Origin: Himantopus leucocephalus
Lineage: Eukaryota > Chordata > Aves > Charadriiformes > Recurvirostridae
DNA: 64,000 bases
Reading direction: 5' to 3'
NCBI GenBank assembly: GCA_003993805.1
Contig: RSEF01000002.1
Span: 10,454,674 to 10,518,673, forward strand
Part shown: piece after piece, positions 1 to 13,260 of the stretch
Numbering within the stretch: the stretch's first letter is position 1
Layout of the letters: each line of letters starts with the position of its first letter
Notes under the pieces: generated by a model
Database searches by the model: none
The model's input: only the letters and a program-made list of their open reading frames with translations
What the model was told of the DNA's origin: nothing
Made by a program: the position numbers and the translations under genes

Positions 1-2892
1 ATGGTCTGAACATGAGAGAGACCACGGGCAAAAACAATAAAGAGAGATAAAGCATAATCAGGTGACTGAGACCAACAACTCAGAAGTAGGTCAGAAAAAT
101 TTACTTTACCAGTTTCAGAGCTGAGAGCTGAACTTGGCCACTCACGTCCCAGGTGAGTGTCTTTTTTCTTCAACCTGTTTTTCTAGTTCAATTAATATTT
201 AATTGTTTATGCAGCTGCAACAGGAAAGACCGAGAGAAATCCAGCCCAGAGCAGCTAACTGCTGAATGGTTAGCACATTCCTCGGGGAGATGGGAGAATG
301 GCAAATACCCTCATTTCTCTGCATTTTGCTCTTCTAAGCTCCATTTTTTACCAAGAACTTACTCAGTTCTTGGGTTTTCACCCACACGAATCAGGAAAAA
401 AAGAGCATATCTTAAAAAAAAGAGAAAAAAACACAAACAATCTCAAACGAACCACAAAACTTAGCATTTTTGTTGGACAGAAATATTTCTTCCTGCACAT
501 AACCACAAATAAAAAGTGTGGTGCAACTTTCATCCTTCTATGGACTCTCAGAGTTGGTGAGACTCTCCCCATTTCTGCTTTTCAGGAAAAGATCTAGTTA
601 TTCCCTCCCGTCTGAAGACCTCTCAGAGCAGGCTCTGCACCGGCAGCGCTTACGCCCAGAGCCCAGCTGGCTTTGGCACCAACACGCTTTTCTCTCCAAA
701 GATTTCAGCCCAAGGTTAGTACAAGTGATCAGATTGGTCAAAGATTATCAAATCTTAACAAAAGAAAGAAACATAAAGACTGAATAAAAAACGTTTTAAT
801 ACAGAGAAAAAAATCCATGATGAGGTCTAGTTTACCCAAGCCTTTTATGTAGGTCACTCCTACCCCATCCCCTTCGAGCTGGGGCAGCTGTTTTCGCCTC
901 TCCTTTTCTCCTCATCTCACCTGCCCTTTTGAAATGCTGCCCAAGGTCGCTGTTATTGTCTGTGTCTTTCTCAGCCTGGTTAAACCTCTTCTGCAGAGTG
1001 TCAGAGGTGTGTATCAAAGCAGATGGCTCGACATTGCCTGATATCCCTTGAAACATCAACCAGGAGGTGTGATACTAACAGCTAACATAGTCCTCCCTTC
1101 TTCCATCCCTCCCTCCCATTCTTGATTATTTTTTATTAACAAATTAAATACTCAATATATGCCCTGATGAAAGCGCTGCAGTAGCTAGCCAACACATTGC
1201 ATGCATTACTTATCACAAATGTTTCTCCTGCCATTCTTATCCGCCAGTGAACCACCAGCCGAAACAGCACAACTGTGGATAATACATGTTTTTCAGAAGT
1301 TGCCCAATACACTGAAGTTACAAAGGGATCTGTGGGAGTTGAATGATTCCCAGATCTACCACAGTGCTAAATACCAGCTGCCCATTGCTAAGTCAGCCGT
1401 TTCAGCAATGGGGCACTTTCCGATGAAGTAGCCAGTGATATTTCTGCAAGAAATGTGAGCTATGGGGGGAGCTTCTACACGGCAGAAATTAGACACCAGT
1501 CTCTGCAGAGTCTAAATCTGCACCACGTAATGAAAAAATGGCTTATCTTCTGGCACTGCAATACTCAGTGTACAACGGCATCATTTATCGACCTATCCAT
1601 AGCTGTGACACAATTAATGGCAATTTGGTTGCAGCAAACATGCATGTGATTGACCCTACTTCATTAGTCTGGAGATTATTTTACAAACTGAGAGCAAAGT
1701 GCTGTGATTTAACAGATGAACTACAATAGCTGATTCATTTAATCTTATTTCAACTCTGACAAACCCAGTTACCTTTCAGAGATAATATATTAATGAAACA
1801 GCCTCTATACAAGTATTGGTCCAAGATTAAAGGAAGTAAGTGTCTTTTCTCTGGATTTGTATTTCAAATATATCTCCTTGTGCTTAACTTTATTGATTCA
1901 AGCAGTAGGTATATGATTAGACAGATAGATAGATGTAGTGTTTCAACTGATCTACTGATCTACATTCATGACACCACACAAAAGCATTCAAACAGCATTT
2001 TAGCTTTAATCTCAGATATCTGACTCTGCAATAAATTCTTTTTCTAACCTAGAACACCAGCTTACGAAGCTGCAGCTGGAATAACGATATGGAGGACTGC
2101 AGAAAACCTTTGCTAATGACAGACAGCCTAAATACCTTTTAATTGTAGTCTGTGGTGGAAAAATAAATAAGGCAGCTCTTCCTAGCCTCCTGCCCTTTTG
2201 TGTGGGGCAGGCACAGACAAACCATTGGGTGGCCTCAGTGAAGCCCTGAGACTGCAAAGCAGCCTTGACGTGTACTTGAGTGGGCCGCAACTCCAGGCCC
2301 AAGGGGCAGGAGCAAAGCAGACCTAGAGCCAGCCAGAACTTGAGAGGCAGAACACTGTATTAATAACAGCAACAACAAAAAGAGGTTCTGACAAAACATT
2401 TGATTAACAGAAAGTTGTTTTTTTCCCTTGTGATGTTTCCAAAATGAGTCTGCTCTTGTCTCTTTTTAAAGGTACACTAGCCACAAACCAAGACAGACAA
2501 CAACATTTTTAATTTGGTTCAAAGCTATTAACTTTTTCCCAGCCCCTGAGGAAGAGCTATTTTTCATTTTTGCTTTGGAACTGCTGTAGAAAGAAAAAAT
2601 GATCATTTGCACAGCACTACGGATGTGACAGCCTGGGGAAAGGGAAGGAGCAGGAGCAGACCCATGGTCCTATGGTCTTCCCATACCCTGCAGGTGCACC
2701 TGGACAGCATGGGGAAAGAAAAGAGCATGAAATCCACAGTGGAAGGAACATCACTAATTATATCTGGCATTTTCAAAACGCCAAAAAGAAATTAGGCAAC
2801 TAATGAACTTGCCTAATTCCCTCAGGCAAGGCGATAATCCCAGCTAGACCAGACCAGTGAGACAGTACACCAAAAAAACTGCCATCCCTTTT
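1..2892. other. Unique non-coding sequence
   Basis: No gene or repeat family recognised. Open frames here are all under about 105 codons, and several overlap on both strands in A-rich sequence (about 400-440), so I treat them as chance. A short GATA-type tetranucleotide run sits near 1918-1936. The sequence could be intron or intergenic; nothing in it decides which. Confidence 0.6.
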
Positions 2893-2972
2893 GGGACTGG
2901 CTCTCAGCTGGGATAGCTCAGAGCATCCCCACAGAAGTCAGAGCTGGTTTGCATCCATTGAGAATCTGGCCC
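2893..2972. repeat. Ancient palindromic amniote repeat (MITE-like)
   Basis: The stretch opens with a CTGGCTCTCAGCTGGGAT-type arm, has a centre containing AGAAGTCAGAGCT, and closes with GAGAATCTGGCCC, roughly the inverse of the opening. This matches my memory of an abundant inverted-repeat element of turtles, crocodiles and birds whose arms read GGCCAGATTCTCAGCTG and whose centre reads CATTGAAGTCAATGG. I cannot name the family. It is diverged and carries no coding capacity. Related fragments appear near 47.9 kb and 58.7 kb. Confidence 0.5.
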
Positions 2973-5900
2973 AATATTATTAACTTCAGTTAAAAATGTT
3001 CCATTTTTAACATTATCCATCTATTTTAAAGGAGAGGCAAATCTAGCCACGCAGTTTATATGCATTAGCCTGGTGACACAAAATCCACTACCGGACATGA
3101 GGTGAATTAGGAAACCTGTCATTCACCCTGACTTGTCATTGATCACACCTCCTTTAGAGACTTAAAGCAGCTGAGAGGAACAGTTTATGCTCAATAGACC
3201 TTCAGAAACCTCCAGCAGCGAAAACCAGCATCAGTCCTTTCAGGGCTCTGTCTCCTGCGGGGAGCGGGAGGAGGAAGAGAACTGGCTGGCACAGACTGAA
3301 GCCTTCTGTTGCTGCAAGGGCTACTTGCTTTCACCTATCTTCTCCTTAGGATTTGTGAAGACGCACGATATTTCTGCCTTCAGCATTCATTCAGCATATC
3401 TTGCTGGGCTGTCTTGCTATGCTGTTCATTTTCTAACGGGTGGTTCAAGTACATCATTAGCCCTCAGGGTATTTGAGTCAAAGTAACAGGCAAATTAGAA
3501 GCCTAGAGGAATTAGGAGCAAAAAAGGCACTTGGAAATGAGCACTGAAAGATATGCAAGCTTGTCTCAGACCCTCGCACTGTCGTCTTCTGTTGCAATAG
3601 CCAGGGGGAGATTGTTCTACTCTTTTCTTACAAAGTTGAGGGATTTAATCTTACCTGGCTTCTTGCATCAGAAGTGTATAAAGCTTGCTCAGGGTTTGTT
3701 GTTTTCTGTAGCTTCCATTATACACTCCTGTCATACATCTTTCTTATCTTCTTGCTCAGTTTCTTTTTTTTAATTTTTTTTTCCTTTGAAGATAATCTGT
3801 TTGCTGGAGAGAAGTTCAGCCGGTGTTGATTAATTCAGTGGTTGAGCCTCCTTTTGTTTTTCTTCTGAATTTTAAAGATGTAGACTGGATAGTCTTGAAT
3901 CAATGATGTTATCAGGATTGTTTTTTATTCTAATGCAAGCAGTAGCCCATTGCTGATTTCCAGCACAGAATCACCAGTCATTTCGATACAGTTCAGCTTT
4001 AATAGACTGAATCATTGGCTGCTTTTGTCTCTTACATAAAAGAAGAATCAGCCTCAGTAATCAGAGCTAAATCTCAACACTAGGAGGAAAAAAAACCCCC
4101 ACACTCTTCTTCTCAGTGCCAAAAAACCCACATGCCCACTGCATAAAGAGAGCACTGTTAAAATCCATTTAACCAATGCCTAATAACCAAAGACCTGGTT
4201 AGATATTTTACCAGCTCTTCGATAACGATCATCAGAAGAAAGGCATACTCCACCCCATGCGATTACCCTGGAATTGTCCATAGGAAAATTCAGCTGGCAG
4301 TTTCAGTCATTTTGCATTTTGTACCTTTTACCATCTAAAAATGTTCAGGTACAGGTTCTCCCATAAGACAAAAGACATTTTTTCATCTGATCCTACAAAC
4401 TCCTGTTTCTGATTATTGTGAGATGTTAAAAAACTGGAGGATTGCCTTGCTCCCAAAACTACCCGTTTCCATATTCAGATTAAAAGTTCTACCAATAAAT
4501 GACAGTTTTGCTGCATTTCAATTACATTGGCATTACCAGACACACTTCCACATGACAGCCAGATGTGTCCACTTGCATGTATCACCCTGGTGCAAAATAT
4601 GCTGTAGCAGAGAAAGATTCATGACCTTATTTCTCAACTACATTTCTAAGTATCATCCCACTAGGTGACACCCCTAAATTCAGTGGCAGGGCATAGGAAT
4701 GGACACGAACCCCAGCCCAGCGCTGGAGAGGAAGCACCATCCGCTCATTGGGATGGCTGTTTTCTAATGAAGGTTTGTATTCTCCGAAACTTGGGACACT
4801 AATTTCAGAAATCATTGCTACACACAGTATTCAGGAAGTGAGAAATTAAAGCATCTTATTGCAAAAATAATGGTTACAGATCTGGGTGTTAGTGAAAGGG
4901 ACAATGTCATCAGGGCTTCCTACCAGAAGTGAAAAGCTCAGTTGTGCCTGGCAAGATGAGTTACTGCTGTTCATGGATGTGCTAAGCTCTGCTCTTGTCC
5001 TGGGGGTTATTTAAGTCTTTTTAACACATTCATTTGTAACAGAATTAGCTGAAATTCAAGCTACAAGGAAGCAAGCCCAGGCATGAAAGACTGCAGCAAT
5101 CCAGTGATCCAGCTCCGGACTGTGGCACGATGGACAGGCAGTTTCCTCCACCTCCCATCGACTCAGGTCTGCTGGAATTAGCATTTCTGAGAAAATAAGC
5201 ATTTGCTACTGCAGGAGTTAGCGGTTGCCTACCTGGAAGACTGGAGGGTTTGAGGACAACAAGATTAAAAGCTGTGTAACACCGAGCAAGAAAAAGGTGT
5301 TATGCAAATAATGGATTTTTTACCCTTTTTCTCAGTCTTAGGTTTCTAAACAATTTTGGCTGGAAGAAGTTTGGATCCGCTACACAGATTTCACTACATT
5401 TACAAGAGTAATCAGTGACAAACAATTCCTAGGAAGCTGCTATTGTATAACTCCAGGCCTATTTACAGAGAATCCAGGTTGTATTAGCAGTATTGGGACA
5501 AAACCAAGCTAGCATGAGAGCTTTGATTCAGGTATTCTTCTTCATGGATTTCTAGAGAGAAACGGAATTGCACTGCAGGAATGAAATATGGACACGCTCC
5601 TTGCACTATAAATAGTCAAAAACCTCTGTAGGCTTTTCCGTTGGGCTGAATTGCCAAAAGAAGCATCAGTATTTCAGCCTTTCAGAATTATGCCAGTTAT
5701 AATCTACAGAGCAAATAAAGCAGACGTGCAATTTTACAACTGTTTCTGTGTAAGATGCAAGTGTTAGGGAAGAGTAGACAGAAGAGTTTTTTCAGCACCA
5801 AATGACTAAAACCATTTTGGCTTCTGCCTGCTGAATATTAGCAACTGACCCAACAGTATCAGAAAAATACAACCAAATGGGTGGATTTTAAATATGATCA

Positions 5901-6924
5901 AGTATCAAAGGAAACTGCTGCAGAGAAATGCAGCTGGGAAAAAAAATCAAAACATTTCTTTAAAGTATGTTAAGCTCATCTCCTGCTCCTCACAATAAAA
6001 TGAATGAGAGATGCCTTCTCATCCCAAAATAAGAATAAATACTGTAGCCTGAAAATCTGCCACAAAGGATCCATTACAGTGCCCTTGTAATGTTTTGTAC
6101 ATATCAGACAGGTTTCCACCACATTGTTATTTCTATTGCAAAAGGCTCTAGTCAAAACTGCCTTCACAGTTTCAGGCACTGCAATTGATGTATGACCCCA
6201 GCTTAAAGACAAGTGGGGTTTTATTTGAACTGTATGAAATGACTGAATATGGAAAAGAAAGGAAGAAAGAACAAAGGTGACAGGAATAGAATAACACAGT
6301 CTCACAGACGCACAATCTGACCATTTTCAAATTCAGTGTCAGTTTTATTACAGAATTAACTAGTCAAGTCATTAGTATGTAAGAGAGTATCTCTTCTTTT
6401 TGGCTAGATTAATGTTAACGGACAGAAAACAAGAAGGACTGAAATCTTCTACTTAGCTACATACACACTTTCACACACCTACTTGGGATTTTGATCAATC
6501 TCTGAACATGGAGATGTCCACTTAAAGACTAACTGGGCACCTCAGGCTTCATTGTTGTGATCTCTGACACCTCTGCTGAAAGAGTTTCCAGGGTGACAAG
6601 CAGCATAGTTGTTTCAGAGTCATGTGAAATTTTCTTGAGGACATTGGCCCAGAAAAGAACTACACAAACCACTGAATCGCCATCAGGTGGGACTCTGGTC
6701 ACTGTGGATTGTTCAGTTAGACTTACAAGAGTCTAGATGTTTAAGAAAGTACAGGCTACAGAAATTACCAAACTATTTTTGCTGGTGGTTTTTTTTTTAT
6801 ATACTGTCTATTTGTATTTCTGAGTAAATTTTGCTCTCTGTAACAAATGGCTAGATGTTGAAAATTATGAGATTGCATAGAAATAATCAAGGATATCATC
6901 AAGTTTAAATTACATAATTTTTTT
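2973..6924. other. Unique non-coding sequence
   Basis: Nothing recognisable beyond short homopolymer runs (a T-rich stretch near 3767-3783, A-runs near 4088 and 5940). The longest open frame is 109 codons on the minus strand at 5976-6305, with no recognisable domain. No promoter-like CpG cluster is present. Confidence 0.55.
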
Positions 6925-7109
6925 ATCATAGAAGCATAGAATGGTTTAGGTTGGAAGGGACCTTGAANNNNNNNNNNNNNNNNNNNNNNNNNNNNNNNNN
7001 NNNNNNNNNNNNNNNNNNNNNNNNNNNNNNNNNNNNNNNNNNNNNNNNNNNNNNNNNNNNNNNNNNNGCTCCAGCCCTCTGATCATCTTCGCGGCCCTCC
7101 TCTGGACCC
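6925..7109 (-). mobile_element. CR1 LINE 3' fragment, interrupted by an assembly gap
   Basis: The low-coordinate end carries the CR1 3' tail (ATCATAGAAGCATAGAATGG followed by TTAGGTTGGAAGGGACCTT), so the element reads on the minus strand. After the gap, 7068-7109 translates on the minus strand to VQRRAAKMIRGLE, the conserved C-terminal segment of CR1 ORF2 (typically VQRRATKMIRGLE in avian CR1). Homology stops near 7109, so the copy is 5'-truncated as most CR1 copies are. Its internal part is hidden in the 100-N gap, so true length is unknown. Confidence 0.93.
6968..7067. other. Assembly gap, 100 N
   Basis: Exactly 100 unknown bases, a placeholder size, located inside a CR1 copy. The gap probably reflects failure to assemble across the repeat, so the real missing length may be shorter or longer. 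Confidence 0.98.
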
Positions 7110-10100
7110 AAATATCAATTTCTCTGTACAGGAACAAATTCTGCTCCACCTTGATTTATGTGGCGGTACAAATTTTCAGAGAGGCATACACAGATGCTGT
7201 GATGAGATTATTTAGTAGTTAACTATTAATACTATAACCTTTGGGCACATTACGGCAGTGTTAAGGGCCTGATTCAGAACTGCATTTCTTTGGACATCTT
7301 GCTGAAAACTTTTACAGTTTTCCTATTTGACTTTGCATAAACAGAGTGTGACGGTACATATCTACGAGGAGAACATCCGTTCACCCTCCAAGGAGAAGCA
7401 GAGAAAGGGGATCACATCCAGGATGTTGCTCTGATATCCTCCCAGTTTCTATTTGAATGACGAAACCTACCTCAACTTTTGCTCTCTTGTTCTCATGGGA
7501 GAGCAATTTCGGGACAGACCTACCAGTAGTCTTGTAGTAAACATTTAAATACCATGTTTTATCCGTATAAGACTGGCAAGATTTGAAGATCTAAATATCT
7601 TTTATAGAGCAATTGATAACGTTTTGGCTGGAACAGAGGCAGCAAACTTCAATCTCAGTACACACTGGGATGCGCTGTTCTGAGCTTCCTTTAGTTATGT
7701 TAATCAGCTAAACAACTTGAGAGAAGAGCGTCATGAAGGGTAACGAAGGGGAGAGGTGATAAGGCTCATTTCCTTATCGGTTAGACAGAAGGTGGAACAG
7801 AAAGGGTTTATCGAGAAGGCAGGCTTAGAAAAAAATTGTAATTCAAAGTAAAAATGAATCTGTTATGTCTGTATTTCTAATATCCAGCAAAGTTACGCAT
7901 TTTATCCCAAATCACCTCCCTCAAAGGTATTTTGTGCATCTCCCTTGAGAACCAGGCTCAGCAAGTCAGACATAAAGTAGTTGTTTGCAAGAAATGTTCT
8001 TCTCTGAGTACTGGCTTTTCTGTTCTTTTCCAATTACCAGCACAGAAGCATTTTGGTGCAAAGTCACTGTTTGTTTCACTCACATAAGTCCAAGAGGGTA
8101 TTTGGTACATAAGAGAAAGTATATCACACTCTTAGGCTTCCATAGAGCTCACTGGTGATTTGGTTGTCATAAACAATTTTTTTTGTGGTGGCTTTGGAGA
8201 TATTTTGGCAGCTTTTGTATTTGTTGTTCCTCACACAACCTGATTCTATAAAGCTTCTGATAATCGGTTCGGTGAGGTTTGGGAGAGCTGTTTAAAGGAT
8301 ATAAGGGAGAGGATCAGCATATGTTATTTTTCCAATGCAGGAGGTAATCATGGAGTGATTTCCTGTATCCCACATGGGGCAGTAGCATAAAGCTCCTAGA
8401 CATTTTCTAGTAGTGTGCTTAAGTGTGTTGTTCAGGTAGTTTATTCAAAGATGTAATTATTTCCATAAAAAACTGTCTTCCTGCATGCAAGTTGTACTTC
8501 GGTGGCTGAGATGGGCTACGTGCATTTTCCCCTCAGTGCAGATGCAGTCATGTCTAACTACATCATGAGCATAGGGTGTGTCTGAATAACAGCTTGTTGT
8601 GTAGTGGAAAGAGTGTAGGTTTGTGAGTTTTCTGTGAAGAACACTTTACAGATTGCTCTTTTTGCTGTTGAACGTGATACCTGCAGAGTTTCCCTGGTAT
8701 GGGAAAATTCTTAAGACAATTTGATGTAGGACAAGGTAGTTAATGAATTTGTGCTAAAAAGATAGAGAAAAGACTTACTACCTGTCAGACTGGAGAATTA
8801 CATGTGCTACTCCTTTCAATCACATTACTAAGCAGGTATATACTTGCCCGCTATCCCTACTAAAAATTCACTCTGGATGTCCAGCTGTGATTTTATGTTG
8901 CTTTACGAAACCCTATCAGCTATTAAAGTCCATTTGCTCTGGGGATTTCATTATGTGAATATTTCAAAATCCATTTGTCAATGAATAGCAGAATCCCCAG
9001 TCCTTTCTTGGAGGTCAATTCACACTGAATGTTTGTTGCTTTTCTACTGACAGCTGAATGACAAACCAGTGCAAGCAGAACTATTTGAAGTAATAGGAAA
9101 CCAACCTATTTCTATGCTAATATGTTTGAAACACTGTTTCTCTGGCAATATCATAATGTTAGAGTCTATAAAATGTCTATACAATATTTGTTCTGTTGCT
9201 GTGTTAATAAACAAAGATTCATTATTCTAATTTTGTCCTTCATTCTCTGTAACCTTTGCAGAAAGGAAAGAAAAGCTCATAAATATCAGTGGTAATAAAT
9301 GAGCACAGAGAACTAGACATATTTACATGGACATAGACTTCATATCAAAACACTAATTACTGCAGGCAAATTTAGTTTTCCCTTTAATCAGATTTTACAG
9401 GTAATTAGCAGTCAACTAAGATTAATTACAATTCATTTTCTGTTAATGTCATCTTTTGGTCACAGAAAGTTTACACAGTATTATATTTGCCAGATGTGAA
9501 AGCTAATTCTTACATAGACATATCAAGGTTATGCAAACATGTTTTTAGTTCACCACACACCTCTTACTTGTCTTAGGAAAATGCTTTTGCATGAGATACC
9601 TGTTGGGTCTCCAGAGAGGCATACAAGATCTCCAGCAAGCCATCTAAAACTCCCGTAAAGCTGCAAGATGTTCCACCCAACCATTATCCAGCTGTAGTTA
9701 AAAGGGTTATCAGACCTGTGAAGTTCTGTACATTCAGCGTGAGACCACACTTTTGTATCCCACTCCATGCTTCTGCAGTTAGATTTATGCAGTTCTGCAG
9801 CCTCTCACACACTCCTTCCCCAGTGCCAGATACAGCTGCTGGTGAGTCCTCCAGCTGTTGATGAGTTGTACTGCACTGTGAGGACAGGATCTGCCACATG
9901 TTCAGAGGAGCCCAGCTAGCTGGTGGGCTCTCCAGCTGAATCTTAGTATTACAGTCCTTCCAGTCAAGCACCCCATACACCCAAAGTATCTCACACCACT
10001 GAGAAAAAGGACGTGTCCCATGTAAGCCTGGGGATATTGCCTGGGAACTGCCTCCAGGGCAGGCTGGGGATCTTAGACATTGGAAGAACGAAGCAAGCCT

Positions 10101-12012
10101 GAAGATTTATGGCCAAATCTGGCTTTGGGAAAGATCATAGAAAGCTCAAAATATAATTGCTTTACAAAAATGCAAGGTAAGACCTTGAGAAGGCTGTAAC
10201 TCTTGACATGGAACCAGGTTGCAGCATGCCAAGATGCTTTTGCCTTGTTTCCTGCTTAGCCAAGTCCATCATTCTGGTTTGCTTTTCTCTCTCCTGTTGC
10301 AATCCATGTGCTGTGGCTCCTCAGAAGTCTCATACAGGAGACTCACTGCTCGAAGGTCTAGTCTTCCCTGGCTGAACCAACCTGATTCACCAAAGCTCAC
10401 TTTCAAATCAATAGAGCCACCAGTTTCCATCCCCTCCCACACCACTTTACAAAAATGTATGAAGTCCCCATCTTACTTCATACCCTACCGCATCAAATAA
10501 TTGAGCTCACATTACAGATGTTATTCTGTACAGAACCAAAACACCTCCTGACCTGTCACCATTCAGGAATGTGAAAATGAAGAGTAAAGGAAACGGGTTT
10601 TTAGGCCTCATAACGAATAGTCAGCAATCAGAGCTGCTACTGAAACCAGAAAGTATAGAAAATCACATCTTCTGAAAACCTGTTCAGAAAATGAGCTGTA
10701 AAGGTCAAACACAAAGCTCATGGGAGGCTCCTGGGCTGCAGCACCTCAGAAGGCACCAGGGCTTAACTCTAAACATCCCACTACCTGGGAGCAGGACATT
10801 TGAAAACAGTATTTTGGGTATCCCTCTCCTATTCAGAACTGAGAAAGGGTCTATCAAATAAAAGACAGAAGCTGAAAGACAGAAAACATCAATAAACACA
10901 CTGCCTCTGTACAAAGGAAAAGGGTGGCCCTGAGCAAAACTCACGGGTAAGAAATTTCTGTAAAAGGGCAGATCCCTCTGTGGAGCACCACTGACCCACT
11001 TTCACACAGGCTTGATTTCATTCGGATCCCAACACTTCTTTTTCTTCTGCCTTTAAGCCTTCATAGGCACGGAAAACTCTAGGATGTGGGTGACACCAAG
11101 ACTGTGTCAATCTGGGGACTCAGCGTCATAGTCAGATGGAGGAGGCAGGGGCAGGCCAACGCCGAACTGATCTCTCCTCCCAGCACATGCAACTTGTCAT
11201 AAATCTGTGCTTGTGTCAAGTGAGAAAATACTCACTGATGGGTTTTAATATTCCTCTCTAAACCAAAAAGGCTTAAATGTCATAGTCTGACCTCAGACAA
11301 GAAAAAAAAACCGACAGAAATCACTGTGGGAAATCACACAGACGTTTTCCTCTTTTGTTTTCCCATTGTCCTCTTATCACCTACCTCGACAAAACAAAGC
11401 CAAGAAACAACCAGAAGTATATGAATCAAAAATGAAGAAGTGGACATAAATTTACCCTGACTGTTCAATGTATCTGACTGTGCAGCACACTGAAACTGTT
11501 TAGCCTGAATGAGGAAATAAATCTGATCAAGAGGTGAATAACTGGGAGTATATCATCAAACTCACTTGAGGCAGGAAAGCAGAAACAGGCGTACGGTGTG
11601 CTCTCTGCACAGCTTCCAGCCACAGTTACAAAAATCACAAAACTATTTCTGAGTGTATAAGACCAGAGCCCGAGGAATTTAGGGTCTCCCTCACAACAGG
11701 GTGGAAAACTCTTTTACATCATATCAATTCCCCCCTGCTCAAGCAGAAAGTCTTTTGCGAACATTTGCCCCAGACACAAACAACTCAAATGCCTGCAGAC
11801 CATCGGAGCAGGGAGGATGCTTATAAAATCTTAGGTGAGGGCAACGTGGCCTTTGAGTTGACCATGCAACTGCAATAATATAATCCTAGAGTCACGACAC
11901 AATTGAAAGACAAAACCCATCGGCACCCTATTTTTAACTTCTCAGGATGAGTCATTTGTTGATGAAATAATTTAACACTACCCTGCACTGATAACCTGTT
12001 TTCATCTAGTAA
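7110..12012. other. Unique non-coding sequence
   Basis: I recognise no gene or mobile element. Frames of 93-98 codons at 9684-9980 (minus) and 10219-10500 (plus) show no domain, signal peptide or membrane pattern that I can identify. The region is AT-rich with scattered T-runs (for example 6789-6798 just upstream and 8179-8186). Confidence 0.55.
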
Positions 12013-12200
12013 TTTCAAAACGCTTTACAATACTTGGCAAAGCTTAACCTACATTACCCCTGTGGACTAAAAGCTACTCTACAGAGTTCTTTTAGAGGAA
12101 AAAAGTGAAAGAAGGTCCAGGGTGAATAAGTGATTTTACCAAGGCTACTCTAATAATCAGTGATAAAATTGGAAATAGGAATAGGAACACTGACAGTCCA
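12013..12200 (-). mobile_element. MIR/CORE-like SINE remnant
   Basis: Read on the plus strand, the segment follows the reverse complement of an amniote MIR-type SINE: AAAACGCTTTACAA near the start (AAGCGCTTTACAA in the family), ACCCCTGTGGA, then GTGATTTTACCAAGGCTAC (family: GTGACTTGCCCAAGGTCAC), and a degenerate box-side end near 12180-12200. It is heavily diverged, as expected for an insertion older than the bird radiation. Confidence 0.7.
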
Positions 12201-12314
12201 ATTTTCTTGGACATTAATCTTGGAAGAGTACTTCTCTTCCTGCAACTGTGTTGCAGAGGTGATCACAATGACTGTAGTAGTCAGATCTCCTAATAGAAAC
12301 AATTCTATGAAAAC

Positions 12315-12344
12315 TAATTAATTTAAAAATTTAAAAATTAATTT
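12315..12344. repeat. AT-only near-palindrome
   Basis: A run made entirely of A and T with AATTAATTT-type arms facing each other around a short A/T centre, followed by further AATT-rich sequence to about 12362. This is simple AT-rich DNA that can extrude a hairpin. No other feature is attached to it. Confidence 0.6.
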
Positions 12345-13175
12345 GAATTTATGAAAATTAAATCTGTGTGCACATAAATTTAATCTTTGCGTTTTCCTAA
12401 TCAGAGCCTGCAAACTCTTTTGTTTACCAATCATATGTCTAGAGAACTAAAGGAAGAATATCATCATCACTGCCTGGCACCAGAGTTGTCCAGGTCCACA
12501 CTGACCTCTGCAATAACCATCTGACTGTGAGGTCTGCGAGTGTCCCAGCACTGTGTTACCACGTGAGGTGGCGGGGTCCCACAAGGCTAGGTCAGATAAG
12601 CCCAGTTGGTGTGAGCACAGGCTGAGTGTCCTGGACACAGCTCTGTGTCCACTAATGTGTAAAATTCCTCTTCTCTCATTAAAGTAGATATGTGTAGAGG
12701 AAAGACTTTTCCTTTCCAGCACTTTCTTATTCCACACTACTCTTTTATTAAACTGAAGAATGAGAGCTCTAGCAAGACCTTAATATCTGCTCAATATTAG
12801 GAGGATATTTTTCCTGTCCCCTTCATCACACAACATGGTGATCCATGCAGTAATATAGGAGTGAACCAGGTGATGCAGAAAAACTAAACCTACCACCCCC
12901 ACTCTAGAAAGCTGAGCTGTTGAGGCCAATGCAGAAGGACCTGTTGTCCTTATTCCTGCACACTTGAGGACATGGACAGACCTGTCATGATGTTTTTAAT
13001 GGTCCCAGCTATTCAGCCCCTTGAATCCTACTCTGCGGGGTTCAATGGACTGCCCTCATCACTGCTGAGCTGTAAGTACACTAACATAATGTGGTTTCAA
13101 AGGAAACATTTTTTAGCTAAAGTTGCTGCACGTGTGAAACTCAAGTAAGGAGTCTGGGAAAATGAAACTGGTGCT

Positions 13176-13260
13176 TGTGATCACATCTATGTGTTTGCAC
13201 AGCACCTTGAACCAGTCCTGCCTGGAGCCTTTGAGGACTACTGCAGCTTTAATATCAATG
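13176..13260 (+). mobile_element. MIR-like SINE, 3' tail only
   Basis: The segment TGTGTTTGCACAGCACCTTG followed by CCTGGAGCCTTTGAGGACTACTGCAG and an AATATCAATG end follows the 3' tail of the amniote MIR-type SINE seen elsewhere in this window (TGTGTTTGTACAGCGCCTAGCAC, then GGGCTCCTAGGCACTACTG, then TAATA repeats). Only the tail is recognisable; the tRNA-like head is absent or too diverged. Confidence 0.6.
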